This document shows positions 25,801 to 38,315 of a stretch of DNA of 64,000 nt, one piece after another. This stretch comes from Pseudoscleropodium purum (lineage: Eukaryota; Streptophyta; Bryopsida; Hypnales; Brachytheciaceae), in the NCBI GenBank assembly GCA_963969395.1, contig OZ017804.1, forward strand, positions 12,958,001 to 13,022,000, written 5' to 3'. The position numbers were made by a program, and so were the translations under genes. The notes beneath the pieces are model-generated. The model did not search any database. It had not been told where the DNA came from and worked only from the letters and a program-made list of their open reading frames with translations. Positions within the stretch are counted from its first letter, which is position 1. Each line of letters opens with the position of its first letter.

Positions 25801-26862
25801 GCGGACTACTCTCTCTACATCAAGCAAACAAGGAAGCATTTGGTGATTGTCATCGTCTATGTTGATGATTTGATCATTATGACCAACACCATGAGCAAAA
25901 TGGTGGAAGTCAAGGCAATGTTGAAGAGCGAATATGACATGAGTGATCTTGGTGAACTACACTATTGCCTTGGGGTGGAGTTTCAAAGGCAAAGGGTTGA
26001 CCGCACCATAACCATGAGTCAACACAAGTATATTGAGGAGGTATTGAAGCACTTCAATATGGAGGGTTGCAAACCCATTGGCACACCGCTTGATGTCAAG
26101 TGTAAGATGGTGAAGCTCAAGGATGAAGAGTATGAAGGTGTGAAGGCGGAAATGCAAGATGTGCCATACAAAGAAGCGGTGGGGAGCTTGATGTATGCCA
26201 TGGTAGCCACGAGGGCTGACCTTGCATTTCCAATGAGTGTAGTGAGCCAACATATGGCTAAGAGTGGTCCAATACATTGGACGGCGGTCAAAAGAATCAT
26301 GTAGTACCTCCAAGGTACATTGGAGGCAAAATTGGTTCTTGGAGGCAAGAGACTTGTATTGAGGGGCTATTGTGATGCAGATTGGGCTGGAGATGCAAGT
26401 GATAGGAGGTCAACAATGGGCTATGTGTTTATGCTTGAAGATGGTGTAATCTCGTGGAACTCCAAGAAACAATCCACCGTTGCATTGTCTACTACTGAGG
26501 CAGAATACATGGCCATTAGTCAATGTACAAGGGAGGCATTATGGCTAAGGCAACTCATGAGTGACATTGGATTTGAACAAGAGAAGAGTACACCTATTAT
26601 GTGTGACAATCAAGGCGCGATTGCTTTGGTGAAGAATCCAATTCACCACTCTCGGAGCAAGCACATTGACATTCAACACCATTTCATTCGTGAGAAGGTT
26701 GAGAGTGATATGATTGAATTGAAGTATATTCCTACAGATTGCATGGTGGCTGATGTGCTCACGAAGGCACTTGCAAAGCCTCGACATGAAGGTCTTCGAA
26801 AGCAGATGGGCTTACAATTGTTTGGCAACAAACAAAGTGGGAGTGTTGAAGGACTTGACTAA
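22878..26862 (+). pseudogene. Copia gag-pol polyprotein gene, broken
   Basis: Begins at the ATG at 22878. Visible in order are the gag region, a CCHC zinc knuckle (CFNCGKPGH, near 23550), the protease motif DSGA (near 23707), an integrase with HHCC and DDE parts (HSDVCGP, DDFSRK, SDNGGEY), reverse transcriptase with YVDD (near 25858), and RNase H (DADWAGD). Breaks: a TAG stop at 22986-22988, a frame change between about 23010 and 23030, a frame change near 25740 inside reverse transcriptase, and a TAG stop at 26302-26304 before RNase H. The final stop codon lies 19 bases inside the right LTR. No full polyprotein can be made from this copy. Confidence 0.93.
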
Positions 26863-27107
26863 TGTGTTAGGTTTGTGTTGAAAGACTTGGGTTAAGTAAA
26901 AGATTACTTGTAGGAACTCCTTGTTAAGTCTATAATTACTTGTAGGAATTCTATATATAGGCTGACTAAAGTAAAAGTTGTTTGTAGCCAAGCCAATAGA
27001 ATAGTATAAAAGGGCAGCCCCTTGCTTGGGTTTAATACCCCTTTCTCATGTTTGCTTTTGTAATCCTCTTCATTGAAATATATTACCTTGTTGTTCTATT
27101 CACAATA
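26844..27107 (+). repeat. Right LTR of the copia element
   Basis: 264 bp, identical to the left LTR except at three substitutions that I counted (98.9 percent identity). The 5-bp AAATT duplication follows at 27108-27112. Confidence 0.92.
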
Positions 27108-27112
27108 AAATT

Positions 27113-29776
27113 AAGTATTAGAAAAATGAAGTTTATATATATGATTTAAGCAATAAAAATACTCTTGAAGAATAATTAAATTTTTTAGCTTTTAGCTAAT
27201 TATTGTTTTTAGAAAAACATTCAATTTGAAAAGTGAGTGTAGAATCTGCTACCAAACTACAATATTAATTAGTCTTATTGTTTGATTATTACTTCAGCTA
27301 TGATCCTATATGTCTCTATCTAGATAATAAGAATGAGTAGGACAAGTGTGAATCCCCAATCAGCAAAGGAATGATGTCATAAAAATGATAGATTCATCTT
27401 TTATATGAAAGGCTTAAATTCTTTTGGTCCCTTACGCTTTTGAGATTCTCAAAATAATAGCCTTCAAATTAATATATTTTGTGCTTGTAGTAAATACATA
27501 TGCAAAGATTTTAAGGAGATTAGTAATAACATGAAAATGTTCATTGAAAAATAGAAATAAAATGGAACTTTGTTGAAATCCAATAAAACATATTTATAAA
27601 GAGTATATTGAATTCTCAAAGCCCATATAATCTAATTGTTTCATTGTCATTGTCACAAATTATCTATCATGATCAATGAGTCTATATCTAGTTGAAATCT
27701 TTAGTAATTTTTCCTACTACTCCAATCATCCCAAAGATAATTAGTAGGTGATGTAGCTAAGATGGTCAACAAATCCAATAGAAAAAAGAGCTCAAGGATT
27801 AAAAGTAGGAATTACAAGTGTTTAAGGTCATCATTTTTCTATATTCAATGCAATTTGTGTCATGATTTTTGTCACTTTTTTATCCAAATAATTTTCAGTA
27901 GAAGGGGTTTGAGGCAATGAAAACCTACAAGTTTTTAGGTTGAGGGGAACAAGAGAACTTTGCCATTGCAACAGTATGACATGGTTGAGACCTTGCCATG
28001 TCATGTAAAAAAATTTTGAGAATTTTTTTTCATTTTAAGAATTTAATTAATTAGTTAATTTTTTTTTCTCATAGCTAGTTGTTCCTTCACTATGGGGGGA
28101 CTAGCCAAGGGAGCAAGCTTCAAATGGGCTTCCATTGCCTTCAAATCTAGTTTAATGTCTTTCATTTGTTTTTACTAAATTCTAATGACATCCAAACAAC
28201 TTCTCAATGAAATCGTATAATTTGATTAAATCTTTTTGGTATCATTGAATTGCAATAAGATTTATTCCAATCTAAGTTAAAGTTCCAATTCTAACAAGAA
28301 AATAGTGCATTTGTGGCATTTGAGTGCACTTTTTGTATGAAAAATGGTCAAATTATAGTTGTATTAGAGATGTTTTTCCAAATATTGTATTACACTTTGG
28401 CAAATGGACAATCTTTTAGATTGAAATGGACAAACCATCTAAATCACCCTTACATTGGACAATTTTCAACAACTTTTCATATTTAATCCTTACAAAACCT
28501 TTATTATGTTTCCACAAAAATGATTCAAAATTGCCATTTCTAGTACAAATACCAAAAGTATAAAAATTTAAGTTACATCTATATGATACAATAGGTAAAG
28601 TTATACAAAGTTGGGTGCAAATTTTTTGAAATTTTTTTATTCCTTAGATTGAGAGATATTTGTATCCAAAGTTATTTAATTTTTTTCCACATTCTTTGGA
28701 CAAGTCTTTGTTCTTTGGTAACTTTTGCTAAGTTTTTTTTGACATTGGTCAAAGTTGAGGTTCCTTAGATTCACTTTTTAGGTGGAGGTACAAAAATATG
28801 CATTCCTATTACCAAGGTAGTTAGATAGAAATGATCACATTCTAAAATGTATAGGTGTATTTTTCCTTTCTACAGTTTCCTTTAAAGTCATTTCAACCTA
28901 GTGTTTGATAATTTTGGCTAGCTACCTTGGTGATAAAGCTACATCTATTCTGGGATAATCTAACAAGGTAATCATATTGAATGGACAATAATCCTATCAC
29001 CAAAGTAAGTTATCCCTAAATTTTTCAAATTCCTACAAGGTATGGGTACCTATAATTACAATTTGGCTAGTGTTGATAATGGATGTACATACCTTAACCC
29101 TCAATCCTTAACCCTCAATCCTTAACTCCTTGGTTGATGACTCTGGAAATCGTCTCTTTCCTATTGGATGACATCATCTACTTTTTAAAAAAATGCAAAA
29201 ATGCTCATCATTAGACGTCAATCTCCTGTGCATGATTTGCCTTTTTTGCACAAAATTTCAAGGCTGGACAATTGCACTTTTGTCCTACATAAAAAGATTC
29301 TTTGTCATTTCATCGGCCAAAAAATGACCTCAGCACCCTTTAAGAGATAATCGAGGGGTGGGGTGCAATTTGAAGTCAGTCATTTCTAGGATTTTCCAGC
29401 CATTCATTCATCAAACACTTTTAGTTCTTGGCATCCTCATTGGATTAAATCAATGAACAGTTTTGGATAGTTTCTTCACGACCGGTATCTTCCTCGTCTT
29501 CCTCGCCCCCCGACCTTCTAGAGTTCATATAAATATTCCGACGGTTACCAGCTTCGCTCTAGTGCTGTGACGGGAGGCCTACGCATTTGGGAAGCGGCGA
29601 CGTTCAGGAGTCGTCAGCTGCTGCAACCCTCCACGGGAAATTTTGATCCGCTGCCGCTTTGGTATCAATTTGGTGAGAGTAGTTCGACAATTGCAGGGCT
29701 GACGATGTGCTGTTGTTGTTGAGATTCTCGTGGTTGCTTTTGCTGCGGAAATTGGGGGGTGGGGGTGGGATTCGCG
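27113..29776. other. Spacer, then 5' flank of the RS-domain gene
   Basis: 27113-29450 is AT-rich with no gene. It has a short run of CCTTAACCCTCAAT repeats near 29095-29130 and a pair of 14-base inverted motifs around TACCAAGGTAG (28820-28935). From about 29450 the sequence becomes GC-rich and is probably the promoter and 5' untranslated region of the gene starting at 29777. Confidence 0.4.
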
Positions 29777-32700
29777 ATGGCGGGGCGTGGAATGGCGCTC
29801 ACTCGCCCGTCATGGATGAAGCACGCGGAGGAGGCCAAAGTGAAGGACGAGGAGGAGAAGGCTGCGGCAGCTCGCGCGGCGTTCGATGCTACGTTTCGGG
29901 ATGTGGAGGGGCAGGTCGTTGCGCCACCGGGCGGGGCCATGGAGCTCGACTCGGACAGCGATGGCGAGGAGGTCGATCGACTGGCCAAGAAACCCATTGG
30001 GCCGGTGGATCCCGGAAAATGCACGGCGGCAGGCACGGGTGTGGGTGGCGGTGCGGCCGGCGCTGCGGCGTCGTTCGTGGTGGTGACGAAAGATCCCGAC
30101 GGGCGTCGCATTCCGCATGGCGGAGCGTACATTAGGGTTAGGGTTAGTCCTGGCGCAGGCGTGGGCGGGGTGGAGCAGGATGCGGTGGTGAAGGACCATG
30201 CGGATGGCACTTATACGGCGACGTACGCGGTGGCGAAGCGCGGGGACTACATGGTGAGCGTGGAGTGTAACGGACACCCGATCTCGGGGAGTCCGTTTCC
30301 GGTGTTCTTCAGCGGCGGGACCGTGCCCCTCGGGGTCGGTTTGATTCCCACGTCGACTCCGATGCTGGGGGCGTCTCCTTTCATGGGCGTAGGTCAGCCC
30401 ATGAGCCCGTTCAGTATGCAGGGCATGTTTTCAGGTATGTTGGGGCTGCTTCCTGGGGTTGTGACGGGGGCCTCGGGCGGGGCCGTCCTTCCGGGGCTTG
30501 GGGCTGCTTTAGGGGAGGTTTGCCGAGATTATTTGAATGGACGATGTGGTAGACCAGATTGCAAGTACAATCACCCTGCTCAGAATCAATTGATGGCCGC
30601 CTTGGCAGCAGGGAGCACCATGGGAGGATTGAGCCAGATGCCGATGGCTCCGTCAGCTGCCGCGATGGCCGCCGCGCAGAGCATTGCTGCGGCGAACGCT
30701 TTCCAAGCGGCGCAGGCTGCTCAACAGCAGCAGCAAGCAGGTGATTGACTGACTCTCGCATTGTGTGCGGCTGTGGGCTTGATGACAATTTACATACTGT
30801 ACGCTATTTTCATGATCAGGACTCGGAATGAATGAGATAATGAGTGAGACCACGTATGACCAGGAGATGGCATCGAACCGAAGACGGTACTCATTTCTTA
30901 AGTATGGTCTCTGGTCTGTCATGAGGAAGCATTGCAGTTGTAGAGGGCAAGGGTCCCTGCAATTTGGGGTCGAGGACTGGGATAACCTTTCATTAGCATA
31001 TTCTGAAATATTCAGAGCACGTTGGGAATGGACTATGGCGACGAGGTTTCTAGCTTATGTGTGCCATGTACACTACTTTTGTTTGAGCTTGTAGTCTGAA
31101 GCTGTCATTTCTGGTTTTATATAGGTTCATGATTCTTCCAAGGCTCTATCATCTTGAGGCTGAATAGGGTGTCGGTCTTTCAGGGCTTCGTAAGTATGTT
31201 TTCTCAGGCGAGTGTTTCTGACTTGTGACAGCCGTTCGTGCTTCAGAACTGACTCAGTCATACCCTGTGAAATGCAGATTTGTGAAAATCCTCCATTTTA
31301 TCCCAGCGGCGCTAGATCCATTGTAGCTTTAACTGATGTCACTGATTCCAGAGTCATGTGTTGGAATGAGAAAGATGCATACGTTGATCAGGACCCACGA
31401 AGCCACCGGGCCTGGGCTGTAGCGTTGTTTTGCATTCGTGTATGCTGTGCAGTGGAATTCGTGTACTGACTCTTACCGGGGCTCAATCCAGGTCACGAGG
31501 GCGGGGAAGGGAAAGATGAGGAGGAGGATAACCACGAGCCAATCTGCACCGTCCACGTGACGAACCTCAACCCCATCCTGACTGCCGACCAGCTGCAGCA
31601 GTTGTTCAACTATTGTGGAACGGTTGTGGATTGTAGCATGTCGGAATCCAAAACGTCGGCTTATGTGGAGTACTCTAAACCAGAAGGTGCGAAAGCCGGG
31701 TTGGCTCTGAACGATATGCCAGTGGGAGGACAGAAGCTGAAGGTGGAGTTGAAAAGAAAACCACGGTCCGGCAAGCAGGGATCCGGCAATGGGTCTGGCA
31801 TGAACGGAATGGGTCCGCCTCAGTTGCCCATGATGATGCAACAAGCTGTGGTGATGCAGCAGATGCAATTCCAGCAGGCGCTGTATATGCAGCAGGCCAT
31901 GGCGACGCAGCAAGCGGCCGCTCGGGCGGCCACCGTGAAGTCTGCAGCCGAGATGGCCTCTGCCCGAGCGGCCGAGATTTCCAAACGGTTGGCCGGTCCC
32001 AACGACGGTGTGGAGGGAGCTGTCGCAGCTGTAACAGGCAAAGCCAGTCCGAGGTGGGTCTCGTTGTTTTCGTCGAGCAGTGTATCGATATGTCAGCTGG
32101 CAAGAGCACGCGTCCATTACCTATGCAGCACGTAGGGCACAGGATAGGTTGAAATGCCCAATCGGGCAACGCATTTTGAAATATTTAGAGAATACTGCCA
32201 AAGTCGCTACTCTGATGGATCTTGACATGTTTCATTTGTAGACATTCGTGTTAGCTGCATGAGTGGATGATAGTGGTTAGGTTTTCTTTGTAAGAATGAT
32301 GCTTTGGCCATCGTCGGAAACTTTTCGTGTACAAGTTATTTCATGCGCTGTTTGCTTTAGCACGCGGTTTTTTAGGGGTTCACTACTCGATTGTTGATGG
32401 CCAAGGGCGATCTTTGTTTGTGCAGGGCACGTTCGAAATCGAAGTCTCGTTCGCCTTCTGCGAGGTTCCGCCGAGATCGTCGTTCTCGGTCAGGTACTCC
32501 GGCTCGACTGCGGCGTCGGCGGTCCCGTTCCAGGTCGAGGGACCGCAGTCACTACCAGGGCCGAGACCGGGGATCTTATTACAGGGGTGGTCGTGATCCG
32601 AACCCGTGGCGTTTATCCCGCCGAGACCGTGACCGAGAGCAAGAGTGGGAGAATAGAGAGCATTACATCTCTCGTAGCAGCCGCAGAGGTCGCAGCCGAA

Positions 32701-34931
32701 GTCGTGATCGTGTGCGTAGGAGGTCCCGGTCCCGATCAGGATCTCGTTTACGGTCGCGCAGGTGAGGGTTTGTGTGGAACTTCTGTTTTGGGAGCGAGGT
32801 TTCCCTTTGCTTCTGGGGAGCTTATCTTGAGCAAGGAAGTTGATGTTCTTTTTGGATGCATGTGTGTGCTGAACTGAGTGGTGTGCACAGTGGTTTTGAT
32901 GTTCGACGAAGGTGAGGTGCAGGGTTTCTGTGATTGCATTTAGGGTGTGTGGTCTGGTGCTAGAGCTGATACTGTGGTTGGGAGAATTTTAGGGAGAGAA
33001 CTCCATCACCTAGACGACATCGTGCGTATGAATCAGAGCACCGAGGCAGTGGACGAGGTCCGAGGCGGACAAGGTCGCGTTCGAAAGAGCCGAGGAAGAG
33101 TCGGTCTAGAAGCAGGAGCAGGAGTCCTGTGCGAGGGAGGGGTAGTTCGAAAGACGGCAAGTTGTTGCGAAGTCCAGGCACTGTAAGGGAGAACACGCAG
33201 AGCCCGGCCAGAAAGGAAAGCGGCGGTGCTGTGAGGGACGATAGGATGGAAGGGGAAAGGGTGCTCTCTGGGAAAAGCGATGAGGTTCTGAGCGAATCAG
33301 GTGCGACCGTAAACGGTGTATTGACAAGCAAGAGTGTCGTAGTTGATGAGGTTGTTTCGGAGGTGAAGTCATCCTTGAACACGAGACTGGACACTGCGAC
33401 CATTCTGAAAGATCTGGAAGAGAAAAGAATGCAGCAATTAAGCGGTGTTGAGGACTCGAGGAACGTTGTTTTGTGTGGTGTGCCTCCATCCGAATCCGGC
33501 GCAGTAGCTGAGATGAAGGGCTTCAACAAGGCAGTGAAGAGGGGCAGTAAAGAGAGGACAGTGCCAGCCGACGATGGCAGCGATGACGAAGAGACGGAGT
33601 TGATAGACGATTGGCGGGATGACATCAAATTTCAGGGTCGCGAGAAGCCGAAGAGCAAAGATAAGAAAGAGAGATTAGTGAGCAAGGCTATCAGACATGA
33701 GGAAGAGAGATTGTTCACCGGTGCAGTTGAAACGGATTCCGGGGTTACAGCGCAGAGGGATGTGCAGAACGGAAAGGACTATGACCCTGGTGTGAAAGGG
33801 GCAGGTGGATTTTTTTCCGAGGCCCAGGAGATCGTCACAGAGGTCGGTGGTTGGAAGACGTTGAAGTTGCCTGTTGAGCCTTTGAATGGTGCCAATCATA
33901 GGTCGAGGAGATTCACCGAGAATGTCTCGATAGCGACATTTGAGTTCTCCGACGAGGCTAAGAAGAGTTCGATGGAGCGGCTCCCGGTCTGGGAAGAACT
34001 TGTGAGTTCGAAGGTTATGGAAGAGAAACTTTTACATGAAGGTGGACTCGAGAAAGCATCTGTGGTGGAAATTGTTAAACAGAGTGAGGTTTTGGGAGAA
34101 TTGGAAGGATCACCGAAAAGTTTTGGTTTTGACAAGGATCAAATTTCGAGCGACAGGAAAGCGGGGTCTGACGAGGAAATGGATGAGGAAGCAGACGACG
34201 AGACGAAGAGTCGAGCAAAACCAGTTGAGGCATCGGAGCCGGCAGACTGTGATGAGAGGAGAATACTCGGAGAGTTTCCAGATGTAGATGCCGAGGGGGA
34301 GGATCAAGAACTAGTTATCAGAAAGAAGTCAGTTGGGGCAGGTGTGGAAGAAAAATCTCGTGATCGAAGGTCTCGAAAGAAATTACGAGATGCTGACAAT
34401 GAGGACGGAGACAAGAGACGCAGGAAGAAATCCCAAGAAGCAGGGGACGATGAGGAAGAGGAAGACCGGCGTCGCGAACGGCATCGACGCCATCGTCGGC
34501 ATCATAAGAAACACCGGCATGAGGATGTCGTGGAGAAAGGTGAAGACGAGGATGATGAAGAGGAGGATGCAGACCAGCGGAAGGAACGACGGCGCCACAA
34601 GAAAAAGCACAGGAAAGACGACGAGGAGAGGCGGGAAAAGAAGCGGCGGAAGCACCGTCACCATAGAAGGAAGCGGTCTGCATCGGAATCCCCCGAAGTA
34701 CCTCCATCGGGTGGAGACAAGATTAAGGAGGATAATGACGACACCTCCACAAAGCAGAAGAGACGCCGCTCGAGAAGATCGTCAGAGAGATCACCTTCAG
34801 TGGAGGCAGAGAAGGGTGGTGTGGAATCCGACGAAGGGGTGAAAAGAAAGAAGAGCTCCAGTAGATCACACAAGAAGAAACGGAGAGAAGCGTCGAAGTC
34901 GGCGTCAGAGAGCCCGAGCTCGAGCGACTAG
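29777..34931 (+). CDS. Splicing-factor-like protein: filamin-type domain, CCCH finger, RRM, RS domain
   Basis: Exons 29777-30740, 31492-32053, 32426-32761 and 32993-34931 join in frame with GT-AG introns to give 1266 residues. Exon 1 encodes an acidic N-terminus, a filamin/immunoglobulin-like repeat (about residues 99-180, ending HPISGSPFPV), then a CCCH zinc finger (C-x7-C-x4-C-x3-H, about 248-266) and a Q/A-rich stretch. Exon 2 encodes one RRM (about 338-408, with VHVTNLNP and SAYVEY) and a Q/M/A-rich helix. Exon 3 is an arginine-serine domain. The 1.9-kb last exon continues the RS region, then a long charged tail with K/R/H-rich and acidic blocks. RRM plus RS domains indicate a nuclear pre-mRNA splicing role. 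The layout recalls the plant RRM protein IRR (At3g23900) and animal SREK1, from memory. A second copy of the last exon lies inverted at 62176-64000. Confidence 0.85.
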
Positions 34932-36390
34932 GGAACTGCATGGCAGTGAGGCATCCTGATGTTGCAGGCTTAGCACATGAGTCAGTAGTGAGGCTTACGG
35001 CAGTGGATTGCTGGTAGGTGTGGATACAGTGCTTGATGTTGTTTGCGCCTGTAAAAACTTGATCGAAGAGGCTGGTTGGGTACTTGTGTCCCATGCAGGC
35101 GATCTTCTAAGTTTTCAACAAATGGAGCTGGTGTTTGGTTTGAGTCGTCCTTGAGCGGAGGCGCTTCAGCAGACGAACTTGAGGGTGCGGGTGGGGGCAG
35201 GGCTGGGGCCGGGGTTGGGATTGGGGTTGGGGTTGGGGTGGTTGAAGCTGGTCGGTTTGGTTGTCCTTTCTTTCTGTGCTTGCGTGCAGCATGGATGGAC
35301 ATGGCAATCAAGCAGGCCGTTTCGGTAACAATCATTTGGCTTCAAGACGGCTTGGTCGATGAACTTGCGCAGCACATACGAACCACTGTAGGTTAACCCT
35401 GGACTGGCCAATTCACCTTATGTAGAGGTCGAGGATGAAATTTATGGCATTATGTACTCTTTATTTTTTCTATTCATTATTTGCAGAAGGAATCTGGGGT
35501 TGGAGGACTGTTTGTGGTAACTGCTGTTGTGTACATGATATTACTGAGTTATTATGGGCTTCGGAAGCCCTGTAACCGTTGGTTCTGAGTTGCAATTTTG
35601 GTCGGAAATCAGTAGTTATAGCTACATGAGGGGGGCGCTACTTTGGTGGGGAGTGTGAAGGGGATGTGGTTGTGTACATTTGTTGTGAAGTATAATAAAT
35701 AGCAGGTTTATGCAGTCTTTGACAGAATGTGCATGCTTGTGGGCTTTGGGGGGGTTGGGCTGGGAGGTACTTGGGCACGGTCTCAGGATTCTGTGTGTGT
35801 ATATCGCGGCTGAGCTCATCGTATCGTATTACGTGGAGCCTGTAAGTGTACCGTGAGTTTTCTGTTGGGAAGATTCGGGATGGACAGCAGGTTTTTCAGG
35901 TGCTTGCTAGTGTGATAGCTGGTGTTTAGATGCTTTTGAGAATGTTATTGTGTCTTCTTGCTTTGCTGTTTGTTTTAGGTGGACTGTCTGTAATGGATGG
36001 TTTAAGATCCGGTTGAATCCTGGGGGAAATTTGTTGGGCGGGGTTGGGTGGTGGGTTGGGAGAATCGCACGGACATACTCTCAGGACTTGTTTCGCCGCA
36101 GCTGTGGCACGTGCATGGCAGGGTCTTACTGCAGGTAAGTGTTCAGCAACATGTCCACTGGAATCGCAATTGTTTTGAGTCTCTGGTCTTCATTCTGGAG
36201 GTGATGGATGTGCACTTGCTACTTCCAGGTTTTTCCAGCTGTTTGTTTATGCAGTTGCAAGTATTATGTGCTTTGAAGGTGTTCTTTCTTGGGTTTGGGA
36301 GGGGATTGGCCCGTCTTTGCAGGAAGTGGTGACGTGATGTAGTTGGAGATGCTTTCTTTGTTCCAGCTTCTGTAGGTCTTATTGCTTTCT
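34932..36390 (+). other. 3' flank of the RS-domain gene
   Basis: Probable 3' untranslated region. It holds a GGGGTT-rich tract (35190-35242) and a donor-like CTGCAG/GTAAGT at 36130-36140. That donor-like site is conserved in the inverted copy (61045-61055), so a 3' UTR intron or downstream exon is possible. Confidence 0.45.
35190..35242 (+). repeat. GGGGTT-type repeat with G-quadruplex potential
   Basis: Several GGGG runs spaced by TT, AT or CC just downstream of the coding end. The inverted paralogue keeps only a shortened version (around 61895-61915), so the tract has expanded or contracted since duplication. Confidence 0.65.
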
Positions 36391-38315
36391 ATTTCTCTGT
36401 TTTCGTCTGGATTACACCACATTCTCAAGTTCACGTTCCTCATGCCATGGTGTTGAAGAGTTTAATTTCAGTGCTTGGCCAGTAGTTTTATCCAATTATT
36501 GTGACAGTGCTCAAATATTTTTTGTGCAGTATGATTGGGGTGATGATAAAATTAGTTTTTGAGTTCCCTGAATCAGGTAGGAATCGTGTGTTTCAACAGT
36601 CTTAGTGTTCTTTATCTACAGATTGATTTCTTGTTGTGGGGATGCAAAAGCTGCCCATCTGCTTTATTAATAAAGGCGAGACTTTTAAATGCAATTAGCT
36701 GAGCAAGTTGTGTTCATTGGGAGAGTTTTGCTGATTTGCCTTCCATGATTTCATGTTCTGCAATACTTAACGTGGACCAGTTTCATCTTTTGATGCTGTT
36801 CTGTACCTTTCTCTTTAATGAACTTTTGTGCGCTTGATTGAGCACTTCTTTCCTGCGGATGAATGCTGGAGTTGGGAGTGTTGGTTGAGACTCTTCTTTG
36901 AAAGCGGATTCGCTGGACTGTATGGGCGTCTCGCATCCCATGATACAGCATGAAGTGGGCAATGTTTTTGTCTTGCCTGGCAAGAAAAGAGCTCCAATTT
37001 TTCAAGTCCCATGGATTTACTTCATACCCAGTCAAGAAGGAAAAGCATGACCCAAGCTCTGTGGTGCCCCTGTATTAAACTGTGAACATTTTTAAGTTTT
37101 TGTGATAGAGAACTTGAGTTGTAAGATGTCCTATTTAGATTATGTATCAACAAATTTGGCAGTCCATTTTGTAGGAGTTGTCTAGAGTAGTGTTAAGAGA
37201 CTTCATCCGGGATGAGATTTTTTTTCCTACACTTACAGACACATGCAAAAAGATTTTTGAATTCATATTTTGGGCTGTTAACTGTGCTCTTAACTTTTGT
37301 CTTCCCTGAGTTCTAGAATATAAGTTGGAGTCTCTAATTCGAAATATGAATTCTTGAAGCTCAAATCTTATCATCCATGGTAAATAATTTGTTCTTAAGT
37401 TCATATTCACAAGGTCATGATCTTCAAAAGTGTTTCGAAAACTCTCACTGGTAATTTTTCAATTCCATGGTAACAGTTCTTACATGAACAAAAGACGTTA
37501 CAGTACTCGGAATTTTATAATTTTTAGCATTGGTCAAAGTCTTGCCAGTGATCTTTGACGGTAGTCTTGACTAGTTATAGAATTTTAGAATTCCGTCATT
37601 TCCTTAACTTGCTAGTGATTCTTCTAGGCTAGAAGACGAGGTAATTTGTTTTCCATTTCTGTCAAATATTTGTCAACGTTGAAAAGAAATGATCACGTAA
37701 TCAATTTGACGGAAGATGTTGTGACGCCGCAGCCAAGTTTGATAAAAAAAACTTACAGAAAAGGGGTTTGTCCCAGGGAAGAGAACTTTCTCCTTCCATT
37801 TTGAAATAAACACTCAAAACTTTTCTACTTAGAGTAATATCTCAAATTTGAAATACTCAAAGAAACTCAATTGAACACAAGCCTTGTAAAACCTTGCACT
37901 AAATTGAACACAATCTTTGTAGGACTACACACTCAATTGCCCCAAATCCTTATAGGACCCTAAATTGAATTGCAACAGACCTTTAAATAGCATGCAACCT
38001 CGGAAGGCTCACTATGATAAAAATGAGGTAATATCCCCTCCCCCTTCATGCAACATGTAGGTAACTTCAGTGGCAAATACCCTCTCCCCCTTTCTGGAAA
38101 GCCCCTCTGCCACACTTGGCAGACCCCACCTCTACCAAGGCTTAAATTGCCAAATGTTCCTCCAACCCTACCTCCACCCACTATTACACTCCATTTTTTG
38201 TGTAGATATGCATGGCTCATTGTCACTTGTCCTCTAAGTTCACTGTGTCAAGCTTGCCATCTCCTCTTGATTATTGCCACAACGCTCTCCTTTACTGTAC
38301 TATACTGTAGGAGAC
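36391..38315. other. Spacer between duplication arm and decayed frame
   Basis: No supported gene; only short open frames on either strand. Confidence 0.4.

Larger units (their letters stand above)
22166..27107 (+). mobile_element. Ty1/copia LTR retrotransposon, structurally complete, coding region disabled
   Basis: A 4942-bp element bounded by two 264-bp LTRs and 5-bp duplications. Domain order is gag with zinc knuckle, protease, integrase, reverse transcriptase, RNase H, which defines the copia superfamily (integrase before reverse transcriptase). A purine-rich tract (AAAGTGGGAG) ends directly before the right LTR. GGTTATGGGCCC directly after the left LTR is in the primer-binding position but is not a good match to the usual initiator-tRNA site. 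The LTRs differ at only three sites, so insertion was recent, yet the coding frame carries stops and frameshifts, so it can move only with help from another copy. Confidence 0.95.
33056..36390 (+). repeat. Left arm of a large inverted duplication
   Basis: Most of the last exon of the RS-domain gene and about 1.4 kb downstream match 60780-64000 in reverse complement. 33056-34105 is almost identical to its partner; 34106-36390 has many substitutions and small gaps. Position 33056 pairs with the last base of the window, so the true arm extends further in the partner. Similarity fades after about 36390. Confidence 0.93.

Noticed and set aside
30130..30150. GGGTTAGGGTTAG as an interstitial telomere repeat
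   Set aside because: Only about two units, and it lies inside the filamin-domain coding frame (YIRVRVS), so coding explains it.
33129..34931. A free-standing 600-codon gene
   Set aside because: The apparent start is a GTG inside an exon. The frame continues upstream to the acceptor at 32992 and joins the RRM/RS exons in phase.
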